This document shows positions 8,297-17,317 of a stretch of DNA of 64,000 bases, piece after piece. The translations under genes were made by a program, and so were the position numbers. The stretch comes from Chryseobacterium luteum. GTDB taxonomy: Bacteria; Bacteroidota; Bacteroidia; Flavobacteriales; Weeksellaceae. Under the pieces are notes generated by a model. That model ran no database searches, was not told the origin of the DNA, and worked only from the letters and a program-made list of their open reading frames with translations. Location of the stretch: assembly GCF_000737785.1 (NCBI RefSeq), contig NZ_JPRO01000008.1:43243-107242 (forward strand), written 5' to 3'. Numbering within the stretch: the stretch's first letter is position 1; each line of letters starts with the position of its first letter.

Positions 8297-8576
8297 AACA
8301 TTAATTTTTTGATGAAGTAAAATTAGTGGTGAACGGAGGCTATTTTTTGTAAATGGAAAGTAATATTCTGGTAAAGTATTAAACGTTTGAAAATCATTAT
8401 TTTATATGTGTTTTACAATTGTTTTACAAATTGTTTTTTTTTGTCTTCAGGACAGAAGATGGTGTTGATCAGATTTGTTTGAATAATTAAAGTAAGCAGA
8501 TATTGAATGTCTCATTTTGAGAATGTTAGTAATTGGAAATGATTGCGGAATAAGAATTTTGTGTCTAAATTTTTTT

Positions 8577-8584
8577 TATATTTG
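8577..8584 (+). promoter_or_regulatory. Putative -7 promoter box directly before the start codon
   Basis: TATATTTG fits TAnnTTTG exactly. A TTG at 8559-8561 is the nearest -33 candidate but is 15 bp away, shorter than usual. The ATG at 8590 is only 6 bp from the box, so transcription would begin at or next to the start codon, giving a leaderless mRNA. Confidence 0.55.
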
Positions 8585-8589
8585 TTATT

Positions 8590-9066
8590 ATGGGTATATT
8601 TATTAAAAGTTTCCTTTTTTTGAATTTTTTCAGCTTTCTGATGATTAATTGTGCTGATTATAAAAATATTACACAGATGAATTATCAGAATGAAAATAAG
8701 GATAAGGTAGAATTTACCGAGATCAGGAGACTTAATCTTAAGACTGATCTGAAGGAATATACAGTCATTACTTCTACAAAAGGAATCAAAGAGCTGTATA
8801 TGAAGCTCAATGATTCAAAATATTCGAGGTCCGCGCCGATACCTGTTTTAGAAGAAGGAGAATATTTTTTGGTTTTAAAACCGAAGCTCAAAAAAATAAA
8901 AAACGGCGATATCGAAATTGAAAAACTGGAAACCAACGGTTCAACACTGAATGTTTTTTATAAAGAAATTGAAAACCAGGAATACACAGAAAAAAAACAA
9001 TCTGATCCCATATTGATCCTGAAAATTATGGACAGTCCTAAAAAAATTAAATTAACCATAAAATAA
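8590..9066 (+). CDS. Small lipoprotein upstream of a secreted metalloprotease
   Basis: A 158-residue protein with a hydrophobic N-terminus (FIKSFLFLNFFSFLMIN) ending at Cys21 in MINC, a relaxed Bacteroidota lipobox, so it is probably a lipoprotein. The mature part is lysine- and glutamate-rich with alternating beta-like stretches (EGEYFLVLKPKLKKI, IEIEKLETNGSTLNVFYKEI). I recognise no domain. The stop is 5 bp before the start of the metalloprotease at 9072, so the two should be on one mRNA. A role as partner, chaperone or inhibitor of the protease is possible but unproven. Confidence 0.72.
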   Translation: MGIFIKSFLFLNFFSFLMINCADYKNITQMNYQNENKDKVEFTEIRRLNLKTDLKEYTVITSTKGIKELYMKLNDSKYSRSAPIPVLEEGEYFLVLKPKLKKIKNGDIEIEKLETNGSTLNVFYKEIENQEYTEKKQSDPILILKIMDSPKKIKLTIK

Positions 9067-9071
9067 ATACA

Positions 9072-11339
9072 ATGATGAAAAAAAAATTATTATTTCTGAC
9101 AAGCCTTCTGCTTCTTTCCGGAACAGCCGTGGCTCAGCAGAATGCCTGGAGTAAAACCTCACAGAAAAACGTAAAAGAAACAAGAGAAAGAGGCATAAGA
9201 ACTTCAGAATACCAATTGGTACATTTAAATACTGACGATCTGAAACATCAGCTTTCCTTGGCCCCGGACAGGAATCACCTTTCCTCAGAAAAAGGAATCC
9301 TTGTGAAGTTTCCCAATGATCAGGGAACATTTGATACCTATGAAGTATTTGAAGCATCTACAATGCACCCGGATTTACAGTCAAGATATTCTGATATACG
9401 ATCTTATGTAGGACAAAAAGTAGGGGATCCTGCTACCAATATCAGATTTACTTATGATCCGTATTTCGGACTGAATGCCGCAGTGAGGGGAATAAAAGGA
9501 ATGTACTATATAGATTCATATTCCCAGGATAATAAAACCTATATAGTATATGACAGAAAGGATGCGGTTTCCCAAAGCCGTTTCAACTGTCTGTTTAAAG
9601 GAGATTCACCTTTAATTGATCTTGCTCCGGATGTACATGGTAAAACCGTTGTAGACGGGTTGATGCGTAAATACAGGCTGGCTATTACCACCACAACAGA
9701 ATATACTGCTTATGCTGCCCAACAGGCTGGGGTAGGTTCCGGAACTAACGCGCAGAAAAAAGCAGCCGTACTTGCAGCAGTTAATTTAGCGGTAGCCCGA
9801 CTTAACCAGGTATTTGAAAATGAAATTTCCGTGTCTTTACAGCTTATTGCCAATACAGATCTGTTATTTTTCATTACTTCTGATACTTTTGATGCGTTAG
9901 ATGCCTATCAGATGATCGATGAGAACGTTACAGTGACCAATAATGCGATCGATGTCAATAATTATGACATCGGGCATGTATTTTTCCAGGCTTCGCAGGA
10001 TAATGATAACGGCCTTGCTTATACTCCTGCGGTTTGCGGCAGTGTAAAGGCCGGAGGGGTTACAGGGTCTGCAGCTCCTGTAGGAGATCCTTTTGTCATT
10101 GATTATGTTGCGCACGAAATGGGACATCAGTTTGGAGCTAACCATACTCAAAATAATTCCTGTAACAGAAATGATGCGACCTCAATAGAACCGGGAAGTG
10201 CAAGTTCCATTATGGGGTACGCAGGAATCTGCTCTCCGAATGTACAGAACAACAGTGACGCCTATTTCCATGCGGTAAGTATCCGCGAGATGTATACAAG
10301 AATTACCGGATCGGGCGGAAACTGCTCAGTCAATACAGCATCAGGAAACAATGAGCCTACTGCGAATGCAGGACCTGATAAAACAATTCCAATGGGAACC
10401 CCATTTGCTTTAACAGGTGTGGGTTCTGATCCGGATGGCGATGCTATTACCTATAACTGGGAACAAATTGATGCCGGTGCGGCAACAATGCCTCCAAGAC
10501 CTGCCAATGCCGTAGGTCCAATGTTCAGGTCAATGTGGGCGACAACATCTCCTACAAGATACTTCCCAAAACTTTCAACAATTATTTCAGGATATGACGG
10601 AACGATTAACACCGCAACAAATCCTAAATCATGGGAAAAGCTTTCAACAGTAGCCAGAACTTTAACTTTCTCATTCATGGTAAGAGATAACAGACCTATT
10701 GTTGGTGGACAGACAGGGCGCGATGACATCCAGCTCACTGTATCTGCCGCTGCCGGGCCGTTTACAGTAACTTCCCAGAATGCAGGGGGAGTTGTCTGGA
10801 ATGCAGGAGCTCCTCAGACCATTACATGGAATGTAGCGAATACCAATGCTGCTCCCGTAAATACAGCAAATGTAACGATACTGCTTTCAAAAGACGGAGG
10901 ACTTACATTCCCTTATACGCTGGTGGCCAGTACACCAAACAACGGGTCTTATGCGTTCAATGTTCCGGGAGGATTAGGAACGAGCTCAACAGCAAGAATA
11001 ATGATCAAAGCGATTGATAATGTATTCTTGAATGTGAATACAACAAACTTTACCATCAATTCTACATTAGGAACCAGCGAAACTGAAAAGGCTGAAGAAG
11101 GAATAAGAATTTATCCGAACCCTTCAAAAGGAATTTTCACCATCGAAACCGAAGCAGGCAATGGTATTTCGTACACGGTATATGCAATGGACGGAAAACT
11201 GGTTAATGCGACCAAAGAAGTAAAAGGAAGTAAGATTCGTGAAGAAGTTAATCTGTCCTATCTCCCTTCAGGTGTTTACATCGTTCAGGTAGATAAAGAC
11301 GGTCAGAAAATTTCAAAGAAGCTGATCATTAAAAAATAA
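9072..11339 (+). CDS. Secreted M12B-type zinc metalloprotease with T9SS type A domain
   Basis: A 755-residue secreted protease. A signal peptide (MMKKKLLFLTSLLLLSGTAVAQ) is followed by a propeptide-like region to about residue 190, then a reprolysin-like catalytic domain. The zinc site HEMGHQFGANH places His348, Glu349, His352 and His358, and a Met-turn (SIMGYAG) follows near residue 380, as in metzincins. A PKD-like region (about 435-560) and a second beta-sandwich (about 565-665) precede a type A sorting domain starting at IRIYPNPSKG. Expected location is outside the cell or on its surface after T9SS export. The start could be either of two adjacent ATGs. A lipoprotein gene ends 5 bp upstream. 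Confidence 0.93.
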   Translation: MMKKKLLFLTSLLLLSGTAVAQQNAWSKTSQKNVKETRERGIRTSEYQLVHLNTDDLKHQLSLAPDRNHLSSEKGILVKFPNDQGTFDTYEVFEASTMHPDLQSRYSDIRSYVGQKVGDPATNIRFTYDPYFGLNAAVRGIKGMYYIDSYSQDNKTYIVYDRKDAVSQSRFNCLFKGDSPLIDLAPDVHGKTVVDGLMRKYRLAITTTTEYTAYAAQQAGVGSGTNAQKKAAVLAAVNLAVARLNQVFENEISVSLQLIANTDLLFFITSDTFDALDAYQMIDENVTVTNNAIDVNNYDIGHVFFQASQDNDNGLAYTPAVCGSVKAGGVTGSAAPVGDPFVIDYVAHEMGHQFGANHTQNNSCNRNDATSIEPGSASSIMGYAGICSPNVQNNSDAYFHAVSIREMYTRITGSGGNCSVNTASGNNEPTANAGPDKTIPMGTPFALTGVGSDPDGDAITYNWEQIDAGAATMPPRPANAVGPMFRSMWATTSPTRYFPKLSTIISGYDGTINTATNPKSWEKLSTVARTLTFSFMVRDNRPIVGGQTGRDDIQLTVSAAAGPFTVTSQNAGGVVWNAGAPQTITWNVANTNAAPVNTANVTILLSKDGGLTFPYTLVASTPNNGSYAFNVPGGLGTSSTARIMIKAIDNVFLNVNTTNFTINSTLGTSETEKAEEGIRIYPNPSKGIFTIETEAGNGISYTVYAMDGKLVNATKEVKGSKIREEVNLSYLPSGVYIVQVDKDGQKISKKLIIKK

Positions 11340-11360
11340 TTCAGGCTTTTGACATAAAAG

Positions 11361-11391
11361 AAACCGTTCAATCGATATGATTGAACGGTTT
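11361..11391. terminator. Bidirectional terminator between protease and prfC
   Basis: A 12-bp perfect stem (AAACCGTTCAAT and its complement) with a 7-nt loop, followed by T5 on the plus strand. It lies between two convergent genes. Confidence 0.88.
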
Positions 11392-11414
11392 TTTATTCTT
11401 AATAGAATTTAATA

Positions 11415-13010
11415 CTAATCATTATTAAATTCACTGATAAAATGCAGCTTCACATTCGGGAATTTTTCCTGCGTCATATGAATGGTGAACGAAGAATCCG
11501 CCAAAAATACAAGCTGGTCATATTTATCTTTTGCAAGGAAACGCTGCTTTAATCTCGCAAATTCCTTAAACTCCTCAGATTTTTCATCCGCTTCCACCCA
11601 ACATGCCTTATGCATCGAAAGAGGCTCATAGGTACATTTTGCACCATATTCATGCTCCAGACGGTACTGGATAACCTCATACTGAAGAGCACCCACAGTT
11701 CCGATGATCTTTCTGCCGTTCATTTCAAGGGTAAATAACTGGGCAACCCCTTCATCCATCAGCTGATCGATACCTTTTGCTAATTGTTTAGCTTTAAGCG
11801 GATCACTGTTGTTGATATAACGGAAATGTTCCGGAGAAAAGCTTGGAACCCCTTTGAAACTTAATTTTTCACCCCCCGTCAATGTATCACCAATCCTGAA
11901 GCTTCCTGTATCATGAAGGCCCACGATATCTCCGGGGAAACTTTCATCTACAACCTCTTTTTTGTCTGCGAAGAAAGCGTTCGGAGAAGAGAACTTCATT
12001 TTTTTGCCTTCTCTTACCAACAGATAATTTTCATTTCTTTTGAATGTCCCCGAAACAATTTTTACGAAGGCAAGCCTGTCTCTGTGCTTCGGATCCATAT
12101 TCGCATGGATTTTGAAAACGAATCCTGTAAAATTATTTTCTTCCGGTTTTACAAGACGTATATCACTTTCTTTCGGCTGTGGCATCGGCGCAATTTCAAT
12201 AAATGCATCCAGTAATTCACGTACTCCGAAATTATTTAAGGCTGAACCAAAGAAAACCGGCTGTAAATCACCGTTCATATACTCCTCACGGTTGAATTCA
12301 GGATAGACTGACTGGACAAGCTCAAGCTCATCCCTCAGGTTTTGGGCTGCTTTTTCACCGATCACCTCATCTATCGAAGGATCATTGATATCATCAAACT
12401 TAACCGCTTCACCTACCCTCTGTTTCTTTTCTTCCAGGAACAGCTGGATATTGTTTTCCCAGATATTATAAATTCCCTGGAAATCACTTCCCATACCGAT
12501 GGGAATAGATAACGGAACCACTCTTAATCCCAATTTCTGTTCAACCTCATCCAAAAGATCAAACGCATCCTTACCCTCACGGTCAAGCTTATTGATGAAA
12601 ACAAGCATAGGGATGTTTCTCATCCTGCAGACTTTTACCAGTTTTTCAGTCTGTTCCTCAACCCCTTTTGCAACGTCAATCACAACGATTACAGAATCTA
12701 CAGCCGTTAAAGTTCTGTACGTGTCTTCAGCAAAATCCTTGTGACCAGGCGTATCCAGAATGTTGATTTTGTGGTCTCTGTATTCAAAGGCCAATACGGA
12801 AGTCGCAACGGAGATTCCTCTCTGTCTTTCGATTTCCATAAAGTCGGAGGTAGCTCCTTTTTTTATTTTGTTGGACTTTACCGCACCGGCTTCCTGGATC
12901 GCTCCTCCGAAAAGAAGCAGCTTTTCTGTAAGCGTCGTTTTTCCGGCATCCGGGTGGGAAATGATCCCGAAAGTCTTTCTTTTTTGTATTTCTTTGATTA
13001 AGTCTGACAT
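11415..13010 (-). CDS. prfC: Peptide chain release factor 3
   Basis: A 531-residue translational GTPase that removes RF1/RF2 from the ribosome after peptide release. GTPase motifs are clear: P-loop HPDAGKTT at about residues 19-26, switch II DTPGHKDF near 85, and NKLD near 139. The effector loop region contains RQRGISVATS. Downstream beta-barrel domains and the C-terminal RF3 domain (TLEMNGRKIIGTVGALQYEV) match RF3 rather than EF-G. Length is normal for the family. The gene stands alone: a terminator lies at its 3' end and a 168-bp gap at its 5' end. Confidence 0.97.
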   Translation of the reverse strand: MSDLIKEIQKRKTFGIISHPDAGKTTLTEKLLLFGGAIQEAGAVKSNKIKKGATSDFMEIERQRGISVATSVLAFEYRDHKINILDTPGHKDFAEDTYRTLTAVDSVIVVIDVAKGVEEQTEKLVKVCRMRNIPMLVFINKLDREGKDAFDLLDEVEQKLGLRVVPLSIPIGMGSDFQGIYNIWENNIQLFLEEKKQRVGEAVKFDDINDPSIDEVIGEKAAQNLRDELELVQSVYPEFNREEYMNGDLQPVFFGSALNNFGVRELLDAFIEIAPMPQPKESDIRLVKPEENNFTGFVFKIHANMDPKHRDRLAFVKIVSGTFKRNENYLLVREGKKMKFSSPNAFFADKKEVVDESFPGDIVGLHDTGSFRIGDTLTGGEKLSFKGVPSFSPEHFRYINNSDPLKAKQLAKGIDQLMDEGVAQLFTLEMNGRKIIGTVGALQYEVIQYRLEHEYGAKCTYEPLSMHKACWVEADEKSEEFKEFARLKQRFLAKDKYDQLVFLADSSFTIHMTQEKFPNVKLHFISEFNND

Positions 13011-13178
13011 AGTGTATTTTGAAGTTGCAAAAATCGGGATTTTTTATGAGGTTTCAAATAATTTGCAGGAATAAATGGATGATAGTTTGGTTTATGACAG
13101 AATACATAAGCCGGCAACCTTCCGGGCAAAGTTACTGAGACTGAAAAATGGCCCGTTTTATTTGAACTAAAATCTAAG

Positions 13179-13811
13179 TTATTCAGATATCTTTTTGTTC
13201 TCTGTCAAATGACTTTCCAGATTGTACTGTTCGGCCGTGCGCTGTCCTATTTTAAGTTCCGGACGGAAGGTTTGGATGCCGTTCAGAAAATGGCGGTACA
13301 GTTCAAATTTGTTTTTGATGCTGAAAGAATTGTTATCCAGATCAATACTTTCTTCCTTAATCTGACCCGTTTTGTCTTTTTTAAAGATCCTCAGTGTTAT
13401 TCTGAAAGAAGGCTGGGAATGAATTCTGTGGCTGATGTCAGGCAAATATACATCGTTGGAGTGATGCAGGTCAGCATACAGTGTTTGGTGAATCATTTCA
13501 TTCCGTATATTATAAACAGATACACCTTTTTCATCAACGATGATTCGCCGGAAATACTTCTTTTTGAAATTAACCATTAAGTAAATCAAAAAAAGGCAGC
13601 ATAAAACGAGGCAGGCTTCAGCAAAAATAAGAATGAAAAAATGTAAGGCTCTGTATTCCATGTTATTCATAAAACCAGATCCGGAAATTTCACGGAAAAT
13701 AAAAAATATAACGACCGCTACCGAAATAATGACCAGCCAGATCAGGCTCCCGGCTAAATACATCAATGGCCGGTTGATCTTGGATTCCATTACTTTAAAT
13801 TTCTCTTTCAT
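13179..13811 (-). CDS. Two-helix membrane protein with cytoplasmic beta domain
   Basis: Unrecognised protein, 210 residues from the chosen start (MKEKFKVMESKINRP). Two hydrophobic helices (LAGSLIWLVIISVAVVIFFIF and HFFILIFAEACLVLCCLFLIYL) are followed by a basic cytoplasmic edge (FKKKYFRRIIVDEKGVSVYN) and a beta-rich domain, a layout like bacterial PH-type (DUF304/YcxB-like) membrane proteins. That assignment is by shape only. The open frame extends upstream to an ATG at 13937, but the extra 42 residues are poorly protein-like, so I chose the ATG at 13811; the ATG at 13790 is a further option. It diverges from the CPBP protease gene. Confidence 0.6.
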   Translation of the reverse strand: MKEKFKVMESKINRPLMYLAGSLIWLVIISVAVVIFFIFREISGSGFMNNMEYRALHFFILIFAEACLVLCCLFLIYLMVNFKKKYFRRIIVDEKGVSVYNIRNEMIHQTLYADLHHSNDVYLPDISHRIHSQPSFRITLRIFKKDKTGQIKEESIDLDNNSFSIKNKFELYRHFLNGIQTFRPELKIGQRTAEQYNLESHLTENKKISE

Positions 13812-13988
13812 ACAGAAGGGTTGAAATAAAATACAAGCCACAAAATAAGTCCACAACTTAAAAGCGCAGCTGATATGATGATTAAAAATAAATACCTGCA
13901 TTTTCCTGTTCACTGGAAAAGTCTTTTCAAGGCTCATTTTTTGCAGTGATTCGGATGAATAGGCGAAAATAAGTATTTCCTTTTTTAG

Positions 13989-14019
13989 TTGCTCAAGGCT
14001 TTCAAAAAAATTATCTTTG
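13989..14019 (+). promoter_or_regulatory. Promoter of the CPBP protease gene
   Basis: TTG at 13989-13991 and TATCTTTG at 14012-14019 are separated by 20 bp, matching the Bacteroidota -33/-7 arrangement. The start codon is 28 bp downstream. Confidence 0.7.
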
Positions 14020-14047
14020 TTTTTATAAATTTTTTACAGAGAAAAGC

Positions 14048-14878
14048 ATGGAAAATAGCAGGTATCCGAAGTTTACCTTCACATGGATCGGCGGTATTGT
14101 TTTAGTGTCAGGGTTATTCATAGGAACAGTGGCTGTTTCTTTTTTCGGAAGTTTCTGGAAAATAGCTTTCAGGGAAAACCTAGAACTGAAAGACTGGTTT
14201 ATGATGCTGACCAATGCAGCAGGTTTTTTGACGGCTATTGCTTTCTTCGATTTTTTTATCGTCAGACCTTCAACCGGAAAAAAACTGAACTTCAACTTTT
14301 CTCCAACCAATTTATATACCTATCTCCTGGTATTTCCTATGATGATAGGCATGATGCTGATCTCGGAATTCATCACGTCTCTTATCCCTGTCACAGGGCC
14401 ATTCTGGGGAAAGTACTACGAATATTTCTCCCAGCTTATGGAGCAGCTGACCTTTGAACCGGTCATTATGATCATCATGACTGTGATCATGGCACCTATC
14501 TTTGAAGAGATTATTTTCAGGGGAATTATCCAGAAAGGGCTGATCAATAAAGGAGTAGATCCACGGAGAGCCATTTTTTATGCCTCTGTTATCTTTGGGC
14601 TGGTCCACGGAAATCCGTGGCAGTTTGTAGGAGCGGTATTGCTGGGTTGTGTATTGGGCCTTGTCTATCATAAAACAAAATCCCTGCTGCTGCCAATGCT
14701 GTTGCATGGGTTCAATAACCTGTGTTCCTCATTGCTGGTTACTTATACCAAAAGTGAAAGCTTTGCAGACGCTTTCAAAATTTCCGAATGGGTTATTCTG
14801 GCCGTTGGAATTGTACTTTTTTCTCTGTTCTTCTATCTTTTTACGAAAAAGAACAAAATACATTACACTGAAATTTAA
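14048..14878 (+). CDS. CPBP family intramembrane metalloprotease (CAAX protease-like)
   Basis: A 276-residue inner-membrane protein with about eight hydrophobic segments. The diagnostic Abi/CPBP motifs are present. The glutamate pair and arginine of EExxxR occur in FEEIIFRG (Glu153, Glu154, Arg158). The second motif with histidine is in VIFGLVHGNPWQF (about 178-190), and the third histidine is in LLHGFNN. In characterised relatives (Rce1 and bacteriocin-immunity proteases) these residues form the metal and water site. The substrate is unknown. It has its own promoter and precedes rdgB by about 70 bp; co-transcription is possible but not required. Confidence 0.92.
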   Translation: MENSRYPKFTFTWIGGIVLVSGLFIGTVAVSFFGSFWKIAFRENLELKDWFMMLTNAAGFLTAIAFFDFFIVRPSTGKKLNFNFSPTNLYTYLLVFPMMIGMMLISEFITSLIPVTGPFWGKYYEYFSQLMEQLTFEPVIMIIMTVIMAPIFEEIIFRGIIQKGLINKGVDPRRAIFYASVIFGLVHGNPWQFVGAVLLGCVLGLVYHKTKSLLLPMLLHGFNNLCSSLLVTYTKSESFADAFKISEWVILAVGIVLFSLFFYLFTKKNKIHYTEI

Positions 14879-14948
14879 TAAGAAACTAATAAGGTTGGCC
14901 GTAAATAATATACGGGCAAAAATGAATTGAGCAAAAATGAATATAAAT

Positions 14949-15524
14949 ATGGAATTATTGGTTGCCACGCACAACGAACATAAAAAAGAAGAGATCCAGC
15001 AGATCCTGGGGAATCATTTTACAGTAAAAAGCCTTACCGATTATAATATTCATGAAGAAATTGTAGAAGATGGTGATTCCTTCAATGCCAACGCCCTGAT
15101 CAAAGCGAAATACTGTTTTGAAAAAACCGGAATTCCAAGCTTAGGGGACGACAGCGGTCTGGCTGTGGAAGCTTTGGATGGCAGACCCGGAATTTTTTCC
15201 GCACGCTATGCAGGCGACCATGATTTTGCTAAAAATATCGAAAAGGTTTTAAGTGAATTGAAAGATCAGGAAAACAGAAAAGCCTATTTCATTACCGTTC
15301 TATGCTATTATGATGAAAATGGCGCCCGCTATTTTGAAGGCCGGGTTTACGGAAATTTGCTCACGGAAAATAAAGGGCATAAAGGCTTTGGATATGATCC
15401 CATCTTTGTCCCTGAAGGATATGACAGGACTTTTGCAGAAATGAATCCTGAAGATAAAAACAAGATAAGCCACCGCAAGCAGGCATTGGACCTGTTCCTG
15501 GACTTCTTAAAAGTAAATGAATAA
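14949..15524 (+). CDS. rdgB: Non-canonical purine NTP pyrophosphatase (RdgB/HAM1)
   Basis: A 191-residue housecleaning enzyme that hydrolyses dITP, XTP and related nucleotides to monophosphates. Signature regions: the N-terminal LLVATHNEHKKEE phosphate-binding loop, DDSGLAVEALDGRPG near residue 66, GFGYDPIFVPEG near 145, and SHRKQAL at the C-terminus. Length fits the family. The frame extends four codons upstream to an ATG at 14937, but the family begins at the MELLVATHN strand, so 14949 is preferred. The next gene, rnz, starts 88 bp downstream with its own promoter box. Confidence 0.96.
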   Translation: MELLVATHNEHKKEEIQQILGNHFTVKSLTDYNIHEEIVEDGDSFNANALIKAKYCFEKTGIPSLGDDSGLAVEALDGRPGIFSARYAGDHDFAKNIEKVLSELKDQENRKAYFITVLCYYDENGARYFEGRVYGNLLTENKGHKGFGYDPIFVPEGYDRTFAEMNPEDKNKISHRKQALDLFLDFLKVNE

Positions 15525-15586
15525 TTAATTCTATGTCAGTCTGTATTTAAACTTACATTCAAAAGATAGGTTTAAATTTTCTGTCG

Positions 15587-15594
15587 TACATTTG
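15587..15594 (+). promoter_or_regulatory. Putative -7 promoter box of rnz
   Basis: TACATTTG matches TAnnTTTG and lies 18 bp before the TTG start codon of rnz, so the leader would be about 10 nt. No clear -33 TTG is seen. Confidence 0.55.
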
Positions 15595-15612
15595 TTACAA
15601 TAAACTATTGAT

Positions 15613-16527
15613 TTGAGTACTTATTTAACGATATTAGGCTTTAATTCAGCTATTCCGACCATTAATTCCTCACCCACGGCCCAGCTGCTGGAAATGGAAG
15701 AAAGACATTTTCTGATCGATTGCGGAGAAGGAACCCAGGTACAGCTGAGAAAAGCAAAAGCGAGATTTTCAAAGATCAATCATATCTTTATATCGCATCT
15801 CCATGGAGACCATTGTTTCGGTCTTCCCGGTCTTATTGCCTCTTTCCGTTTGCTTGGAAGGGATACCCCGCTTCATGTTTACGGTCCGAAAGGAATCAAA
15901 AAAATGCTCGAAACCATCTTTACAATTACGGAAACGCACCGTGGTTTTGAAGTCGTTTACCACGAGCTGGATAAAGACTATTCCGAAAAAATCTATGAAG
16001 ACAGCAGGGTAGAAGTATATACCATTCCTTTAGATCACAGGATATACTGTAACGGGTATCTTTTTAAAGAAAAACTTAAAGACAGACACCTGAATATGAA
16101 GGAAATCGCCAAATACAGCGAAATAGAAACCTGCGACTACCACAATATAAAAGCAGGAAAAGATGTCATACTGAGTGATGGTTATGTCCTCAGAAATGAA
16201 GTGCTGACCCTGGACCCGGCACCTCCTGTTTCCTACGCTTTCTGCAGCGATACCCGGTATCTTGAAACAGTGCTCCCGATCATTAAAAATGTAACGGTTC
16301 TGTACCACGAATCCACCTTCCTTCACGATCTGAAAGAAATGGCAGACTATACCGGACATTCGACGGCTTTGGAAGCGGCAATGATCGCCCAGAAAGCGGA
16401 AGTCGGCAAACTGATCCTGGGACATTTTTCAAACAGATATGCAGATCTTACTGTATTTACCGATGAGGCCAGAAATGTTTTTCCCAATACCTTCCTGCCA
16501 AAAGCATTGGAGAGCGTAAAAATTTAA
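15613..16527 (+). CDS. rnz: Ribonuclease Z, TTG start
   Basis: A 304-residue short-form RNase Z that cuts precursor tRNAs after the discriminator base. The metallo-beta-lactamase zinc motif is SHLHGDHCFG at about residues 59-68. Further family blocks are FCSDTRY near 214, HESTF near 234 and GHFSNRY near 280. The protein can only start at TTG 15613: in-frame upstream codons are GAT, ATT and ACT, then a TAA at 15601-15603, and no ATG is available before the conserved YLTILGFNSA strand. The gene is 7 bp upstream of the DUF2400 gene and probably heads that operon. Confidence 0.95.
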   Translation: MSTYLTILGFNSAIPTINSSPTAQLLEMEERHFLIDCGEGTQVQLRKAKARFSKINHIFISHLHGDHCFGLPGLIASFRLLGRDTPLHVYGPKGIKKMLETIFTITETHRGFEVVYHELDKDYSEKIYEDSRVEVYTIPLDHRIYCNGYLFKEKLKDRHLNMKEIAKYSEIETCDYHNIKAGKDVILSDGYVLRNEVLTLDPAPPVSYAFCSDTRYLETVLPIIKNVTVLYHESTFLHDLKEMADYTGHSTALEAAMIAQKAEVGKLILGHFSNRYADLTVFTDEARNVFPNTFLPKALESVKI

Positions 16528-16534
16528 AACCTGT

Positions 16535-17305
16535 ATGCTTAATTTTGAAGAATTGAAAAGCTTTTTGAATGAAAAAGCAGATCAGTACAACAGCCCAGAC
16601 TTCATTGCAGATGATCCCATACAGATCCCACACCGTTTTACTGTAAAGCAGGATATAGAAATTGCAGGTTTTCTGGCCGCCACTATTTCATGGGGAAACC
16701 GGAAGTCAATCATCAGATCTGCCGACAAAATGCTTGATATCATGGGGAATTCTCCGTATGATTTTGTGTTGAATTATTCTGAAAAAGACCTGGAGATCCT
16801 TCAGGACAAAAGTATCCACAGAACCTTTAACGGTCAGGATTTTGTTTATTTCATCAGACAGTTCAATAAAGTTTATAAAGACAATGAAAGTCTGGAAAAT
16901 TTATTTACAGTAAATGATCAGGAAACTAATTTTCAGCATGCTATTGAAAGATTCAGGAACAGTTTTCTGGAACCGGAGAAGCACAGAAGCCACAAACACA
17001 TCAGCTCGCCTTATAAAAATTCTTCCTCCAAAAGAATCATTATGTTTCTGCGCTGGATGGTGCGTAAGGACAAACGTGGCGTAGATTTTGGTATTTGGGA
17101 AGGTATAGATCAGAAAAACCTCTCAATCCCGTTAGATGTACATACAGGAAATATTTCCAGAAAACTAGGCTTGGTTTCCAGAACACAGAATGACTGGAAA
17201 ACCGTGGAAGAGCTGGATGCAGCCATTAGAAAATTTGACGAAAATGATCCGGCTAAGTATGATTTCGCATTATTTGGGCTTGGAGTCACCAAAGAACTCT
17301 TATAA
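16535..17305 (+). CDS. TIGR02757 / DUF2400 family protein
   Basis: A 256-residue protein of the DUF2400 (TIGR02757) family, common in Bacteroidota and without a settled function. Typical features are the N-terminal DPIQIPHRFTVKQDIEIAGF segment with FLAATISWGNR, the helical centre, RIIMFLRWMVRKD near residue 165, and LDVHTGNISRKLGL near 200. The overall fold is predicted all-helical and resembles HhH-GPD DNA glycosylases in sequence character; that is inference. The start lies 7 bp after the rnz stop and the stop is 12 bp before the next gene, giving a tight rnz-DUF2400-DUF1003-like unit. Confidence 0.88.
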   Translation: MLNFEELKSFLNEKADQYNSPDFIADDPIQIPHRFTVKQDIEIAGFLAATISWGNRKSIIRSADKMLDIMGNSPYDFVLNYSEKDLEILQDKSIHRTFNGQDFVYFIRQFNKVYKDNESLENLFTVNDQETNFQHAIERFRNSFLEPEKHRSHKHISSPYKNSSSKRIIMFLRWMVRKDKRGVDFGIWEGIDQKNLSIPLDVHTGNISRKLGLVSRTQNDWKTVEELDAAIRKFDENDPAKYDFALFGLGVTKELL

Positions 17306-17317
17306 CTTATAGAAAGG

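Noticed and set aside
13812..13937. N-terminal extension of the two-helix membrane protein
   Set aside because: Open frame is present, but residues are rich in Phe, His and Cys without signal or family character; ATG 13811 is more plausible, though not certain.
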